From NCBI GenBank assembly GCA_002633005.1, contig NMRA01000611.1, positions 92,674 through 156,673 on the forward strand: a stretch of 64,000 nt of DNA, read 5' to 3'. The position numbers were made by a program, and so were the translations under genes. Below are positions 60,601-64,000 of this stretch, piece by piece. The notes under the pieces were generated by a model. That model saw only the letters and a list, made by a program, of their open reading frames with translations. It was not told where the DNA came from and did no database searches. Within the stretch, counting starts at the first letter, position 1. The number at the start of each line of letters is the position of its first letter. The DNA is from Phoronis australis (lineage: Eukaryota; Phoronida; Phoronidae).

Positions 60601-63362
60601 CATGTGAGCATGTCTTTTCAATACAATTTGACGAAAATAGAATAAATTTCGTTTGATATATTTTGTTCAAGATGAAGTATCAAAAATTCTGTGACTTCCT
60701 TCTAAATTATGGTTTTGTTTTCATTTTGTGCAATTTTTATGTTGTTCGAAAAAATAAAAGAAGTCCTATTTTTTCTATATCCCCTCGTGCAAAAGTGGAA
60801 CTTTTCAAAAACAATTCTTAACAGAGTTTTGGAGAATAGGGAATAAAGCATGGTATCTGAAATAAAATTATACGATCAGCCATTTCTGAGATGTGATGTT
60901 CTGGAATATTCCAAATTTGGAATTTTTCTAGGGTCCTACGTAACCTTAAACTGGATTAATTTAATTTAATTTGTTACTGGACAGTCATGTTTTTCATTCG
61001 TTACTCAGACTGTGTGGTATTTAATGTTTTCAAATACAGTACATGTGTAACTAACAAATTGGACACGTCTATTAGTTATAATTGTTATGTTTTATTTTGT
61101 ATTAGTCCAGTTTATTTGTTATAATTGTTATGTTTAATTTTGTATTAGTCCAGTTTATTTGTTATAACTGTTATGTTTTATTTTGTATTAGTCCAGTTTA
61201 TTAGTTATAATTGTTATGTTTTATTTTGTATTAGTCCAGTTTATTTGTTATAACTGTTATGTTTTATTTTGTATTAGTCCAGTTTATTAGTTACAACTGT
61301 TATGTTTTATTTTGTATTAGTCCAGTTTATTAGTTATAATTGTTATGTTTTATTTTGTATTAGTCCAGTTTATTTGTTGTACTGTTTTTACAAAACACGT
61401 TTACCATTTTAATTTCTAACGTTAGAAAAACAAATCGCGTGACTTGGCAGTGAAATGCTTCTAAAAATATTTAACTGTTTGTACTAAGCATTTTATTCTA
61501 TTCACTTCTCGTTTTAGGTATCCCTGTATCTCTTCAGTGAGTTACCGCTGTTGCAATGGCAAATAACCAATGGCGACATGGAGATCATCCAATCATGGCT
61601 TCTGGACAGAGACTTGTCGTCAGCAGACAACCAGCTCGCAAGGCTCATACTTTCAGGTGTCAACTGGGGATTTAATGAACAGGTACTGCTTGGGAAATGT
61701 TGCTGTCATGTCATAGAATAGGATTTTGATGGCCAAACTCTTCACGTTGAAATGTTGACATTGGAAAAAATAAAAATAACAATGGTTAAAGCAAGCATGT
61801 GACATTCAATTTTTAGCATTGTGAGAGCGCAAATCAAACTGATTTTCGATTGACCAAATTTCAACGCTGGTGGGCAAGTTGACTCTTGTTGACACAGACA
61901 AAATTCAACACTATGAAGTCCTCTGGCTTTAATCTCTATGTAAGTCAGGTGGAATGTGGTGGTTCTGAATGTTGTCCAATAAACATGCTGTCGCCATCTA
62001 GTGCTAAAGTTTTCATTATGTCACCGCTTTATCATTATTCACAATTCTGACAACTTTTATGTGAAACAGTGAGACGTGGGCAGCTGATGTCACCCCACTG
62101 TTTGCTTACTGAGAACAGTGCCCATAGGTAATAGGCACTGTTCTTAGAAGACTCATGGGGGAGTCTTTAAGTGTTCTTTCAGGGTTGTCTTGTTTTGGTT
62201 GAAGCAAATGGACTTCTTTTTACTGTCTTGGACTGTTTAACTTCTGAGATAGATACTCTAGTCAATTCTTGTTGGATACAAATCAGTTCTATTCCAAGCT
62301 GTTGTAAATAGCTTAATTGATGTTCCATATGTTTCGAATTTGATTCGCTCGTCTGATGGGACTAACCAGGCTGTTGCTTTTTCAGCAAAATGCTCTATTT
62401 TTGCCTCTATCGTTGCATTATCGAGTTGGACGTCTGCTAGTTGAAGTACACAAGAAACATGTGACTTCAAAAGCATTTGCCATGATTGCTGATGGTGTAA
62501 AACAGGTTTGTGAGTTGTGGCCTTATTCGTCAAATAAATGTTTACTTAATTATAACTAACTGACACCATAGTCTGGCCCTGACTGTGGCATGTGCTGCAC
62601 ATCCCTATTAGTTGGGGAAAATGAATTAGATGGTCAAACAAATGTGATGATTTTATAATTGTCATAAGCAGTTAGTGCTTTCATTTAATGTTTTATTGCT
62701 GGATTATTATTCAGGACCAGATTTTTGCCGACAGGTAAACTCATTCTCAAGTTGGGCCTGCGTGGCTAGATTGGTATAACCCTGCTTATTTACAGCATGT
62801 TGCAAGTACACTCATTTTTGTCAGTATGGTTGAGCTAGATCTTGCCAAAAGTTGCCTGTTACAAGCCTCGGGCAATGCTCATCATGTCTCAATAGTTATT
62901 ATGTTTCTTGTCCTGATTTTTCTGCAACTTTTTGTGAAAAGTACAAAACTTTGGGATTCGGGTCCTTATCAGATTTTTCTCAAACTATTGGCTCAATAAA
63001 TTATCGATTAGAGGTGTTCCAGTAAAGTCTTGTGGTAGGGGAAGGCACGTGCATGAGCAGTCAACATAATTATGAATTAAATTAGACAGTTGTGTAGACA
63101 GTATTTTCAACTGTTTCCCACAGGTGGCGTCATCTGTTAGCAAAAATGTCACCTCTGACCAGCAGCAGTTTGTTGCCTGGCTCTGGCAGGTGGCGCTACG
63201 TCTGCGGCTGCACAAAAACAGCCAGAGTAGAACTTCAACAGAATTTGTTAATGTGCCGGATCTGAAACAGGACCCCCTACTGAGCCGGTTACAGCTGGCC
63301 GTTCAAGACGGTGTACCTCTGGCGTGCTACATTGCTCTGATGATGGCATCTACAGGACACAG
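42696..63362 (+). CDS. EPG5: EPG5, ectopic P-granules 5 autophagy tether (N-terminal part)
   Basis: Sixteen exons: 42696-44039, 44332-44496, 45940-46100, 46533-46615, 48260-48399, 49627-49832, 50776-50875, 51575-51701, 52080-52236, 52921-53061, 53699-53838, 56131-56282, 57953-58093, 61518-61682, 62386-62505, 63124-63362. All are AG/GT bounded and in phase, 1193 codons plus 2 bases; the gene continues to the right (human EPG5 is about 2,580 residues). The first large exon is an acidic, low-complexity region ending KPFTKEQLRSLYY, where EPG5 conservation starts. Later matches include LRCPAGVGQWGAKW, WTLVDSEGEEE, LQVEFDEFFLRSF and VSLYLFSELPLLQW. EPG5 is a RAB7 effector that tethers autophagosomes to late endosomes and lysosomes. 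Its start exon is unknown (candidate at 39613). The introns carry SINEs, MITEs and a minisatellite. Confidence 0.95.
44510..44735 (+). mobile_element. tRNA-derived SINE, plus orientation
   Basis: It begins with a tRNA-like head (GTGTGGCCTTGTAGGATAAG and GGTCGTGGGTTCGAGTCTCA, B-box-like) and continues with CCCTTGAGTCAGGT, GGGTGATTTGTGCAATGGGC and the tail CGCCTGCAATTATTGTTTAG. The copy at 53930-54160 shares all blocks in order on the other strand. It lies in the EPG5 intron 44497-45939 and is followed by a short AATGACA-rich run. Confidence 0.8.
45344..45861. mobile_element. MITE of the GTAGGACC family, full length
   Basis: About 520 bp. The left end TTAAGGTTATATGTAGGACC and the right end ending GGGGTTCTTAA are worn inverted repeats. 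The third copy at 60480-60949 keeps the right end better (GGGTCCTACGTAACCTTAA). The body is AT-rich and noncoding. It is in the same EPG5 intron as the SINE. Confidence 0.7.
46858..47355. mobile_element. About 0.5-kb GC-rich element with GGCTTGGAAT ends
   Basis: GGCTTGGAATTTTCCGCGGA at the left and ATTCCAAGCC at the right (47339-47350) are inverted, with internal CGCGGAAA motifs in several places. It contains an ATG-initiated frame at 47103 (MASRVIVNHGDKYYGSAAKN, then VWGWEWTDEQKRRRR) that ends at a possible donor GTATAAAC. This may be a first exon carried by, or left from, a transposon. The family was not recognised. It lies in the EPG5 intron 46616-48259. Confidence 0.5.
47356..48259. other. 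EPG5 intron
   Basis: AT-rich intron remainder before the acceptor CTTTCAG at 48259. No feature was recognised. Confidence 0.4.
48400..49626. other. EPG5 intron
   Basis: It holds a TTTATT-rich run near 48575-48600 followed by GGGTAGCCCCATCAG and a 91-codon open frame (48665-48940) without recognised similarity. It may be the tail of an old retroelement, unproven. Confidence 0.3.
49833..50775. other. EPG5 intron
   Basis: No recognised gene or repeat. The flanking exons join in phase without an exon here. Confidence 0.4.
53930..54160 (-). mobile_element. tRNA-derived SINE, minus orientation
   Basis: Reverse-strand copy of the SINE at 44510-44735: head GGTGGCCTAGTGGCATAAGT, B-box-like GTAAGTTCAAGTCCC, the CCCTTGAGTCAGGT block, and the tail GCCTGCAATTATTCGTTTAG. 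A short hairpin CTGGTACACATACCAG-like element sits near its 3' end. It is in the EPG5 intron 53839-56130. Confidence 0.8.
54262..54862. mobile_element. Long-TIR DNA element of about 0.6 kb
   Basis: About 100 bases at the left (GATGAGGGAAGGCTGCCCCG, GGAATTTGGCTTCCAT, GTCATGACGGGGAATTTCAG) recur inverted at the right (CCCTGTCATGATGGCC, GAAGCAGAATTCCTCATCAG, CATGACCGAGAATGAAGGG). Fragments of the same family lie near 54185-54200 and 17993-18060. It is noncoding and lies in an EPG5 intron. Confidence 0.7.
55340..55435. mobile_element. Solo end of the 6743-8563 element family
   Basis: TAATCGCCCACCCCCAACCA, AATTTAAGCGCCCAGGGCGT and GAGTTTACGGTAATA match the right end of the RRP15-intron element with substitutions. 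The rest of the element is missing. Confidence 0.65.
56283..57952. other. EPG5 intron
   Basis: About 1.7 kb of AT-rich sequence with no recognised feature. Confidence 0.4.
58094..59370. other. EPG5 intron, left part of a 3.4-kb intron
   Basis: No recognised gene. This large intron (58094-61517) collects the MITEs and minisatellite listed next. Confidence 0.4.
59371..59563. mobile_element. MITE of the GGTCTCA family
   Basis: The left end AAACCACTTGCCGTTATGAA then ATTGGTCTCA and the right end GGAACACGCCGAGACCAACT then TTATAGGAG are inverted copies. At about 190 bp it is the most compact copy in the window. Confidence 0.7.
60480..60949. mobile_element. MITE of the GTAGGACC family, third copy
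   Basis: It matches 45344-45861 (for example GAGAATAGGGAATAAAGCAT and CAGCCATTTCTGAGATG) and ends in GGGTCCTACGTAACCTTAA. The left border is worn and uncertain. Confidence 0.65.
61072..61378. repeat. 43-bp minisatellite in an EPG5 intron
   Basis: About seven units of TTAGTTATAATTGTTATGTT then TTATTTTGTATTAGTCCAGT then TTA, with A/T and C variants at a few fixed positions. The array lies about 140 bases before the acceptor of the exon at 61518. Confidence 0.9.
61683..62385. other. EPG5 intron
   Basis: No feature recognised apart from a short inverted pair around ACAGTGCC...GGCACTGT near 62115-62140. Confidence 0.4.
62506..63123. other. EPG5 intron
   Basis: No gene or clear repeat was recognised. 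It ends at the acceptor TTTCCCACAG before 63124. Confidence 0.4.
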
Positions 63363-64000
63363 GTGCCTAAAATGTCATGATTCTCTGTTTTAATGTTTGA
63401 TTATTTTCTGTAAATTCGTTGAATGCCTTACATACAAGTGGGCTCCAGATCTTCTCATCATTTTCACTAAAACCAGATTGAGATTGATTCCCTTTAAAAC
63501 CAATTATTTTATGTCTGGTGCAAAAATAAAATTAACTTTCATTGACAAAGGTTGATGCATAAACTGTGCTGCTTCTGAATTTGGTGATTGAATCTTCAGT
63601 CAAGTTCTGCTGTTCGGCTATGGACCTTGCTTGTAACCAGTTTATGAATGTCATTTGATATTTTGGTGACTTATTAAGTCAGTTCTGAAAATGATCCCTT
63701 TTGTGAAACATTCCATACAAGTAAAGTCCAATATCCCGCATTCAGCTCTCCTCTTATGCAGAGGTAGAGAGACACATTGTATGGTGGACCTGGTGTTTGA
63801 AAGGTAGAGCTACTGAGCTGTGTCGAGCAAGGGGAGAATCATTTATCGTGCTTCAATAATTTTTCCAACTTTTTGACATCTACATTGCATGAAACGCGCT
63901 ATGCAACTCTATTGGCAGAATGACAATGACAAATGAGCTGATACAAAATGATGAAATTATACTACAAGCGCATTGTGGGTATTTGGTTGTTTTAACATGT
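63363..64000. other. EPG5 intron, cut by window edge
   Basis: Intron after the exon ending 63362, which leaves two bases of a split codon. No further exon is visible before the window ends. Confidence 0.5.

Overview
The window is animal nuclear DNA. The genes are split into short exons with GT-AG introns and encode metazoan proteins, and the spaces between them are full of short inverted-repeat elements, tRNA-derived repeats and minisatellites. The species cannot be fixed from the sequence. Intron-rich orthologues close to the vertebrate ones, together with a dense and diverse MITE load, point to an invertebrate such as a marine deuterostome or lophotrochozoan. This is inference.

Four host genes are supported. 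(1) A minus-strand exon of a MOSC-domain (mARC-like molybdenum cofactor) protein near 1.5 kb, present twice in a 1.6-kb direct duplication. (2) RRP15, a ribosome-biogenesis factor, plus strand, about 6.2 to 13.5 kb, with every exon but the first firmly identified. (3) SMAD4, minus strand, 32.9 to 20.1 kb. Its ten coding exons join in frame into a 541-residue protein with MH1 and MH2 domains, and its last exon is also duplicated. (4) The N-terminal part of EPG5, the autophagosome-lysosome tether, plus strand, from 42.7 kb to the right edge, with 16 consecutive exons in compatible phases. RRP15 and SMAD4 are convergent, SMAD4 and EPG5 divergent. The genes are not a functional operon. They serve rRNA processing, TGF-beta/BMP signalling, autophagy and (mARC) N-reduction, and their adjacency matters mainly for synteny.

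Repeats by region: 0-0.6 kb, one arm of a foldback element with tRNA-like promoter boxes; 1.1-3 kb, MITEs in the duplicated mARC region; 4.2-4.6 kb, a decayed THAP domain; 6.7-8.6 kb, a 1.8-kb element whose ends are GC-rich subrepeats (RRP15 intron); 11-12.35 kb, a dead LINE reverse transcriptase (RRP15 intron); 13.7-15.2 kb, a complete 1.45-kb foldback element; 23.3-23.9 kb, a 21-bp minisatellite beside a SMAD4 exon; 26.4-26.75 kb, a 45-bp minisatellite that seems to derive from a MITE; 35-42.5 kb, several MITEs, a degenerate satellite and a mariner remnant; 44-61 kb, SINEs, MITEs and a 43-bp minisatellite inside EPG5 introns.

Single N characters appear to mark contig joins of unknown length. 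Two of the three N's with a paralogous or duplicated neighbour sit exactly at the junction of near-identical direct duplications, so both duplications are probably unmerged alleles rather than biology. No new multigene system, CRISPR array or cluster was found.
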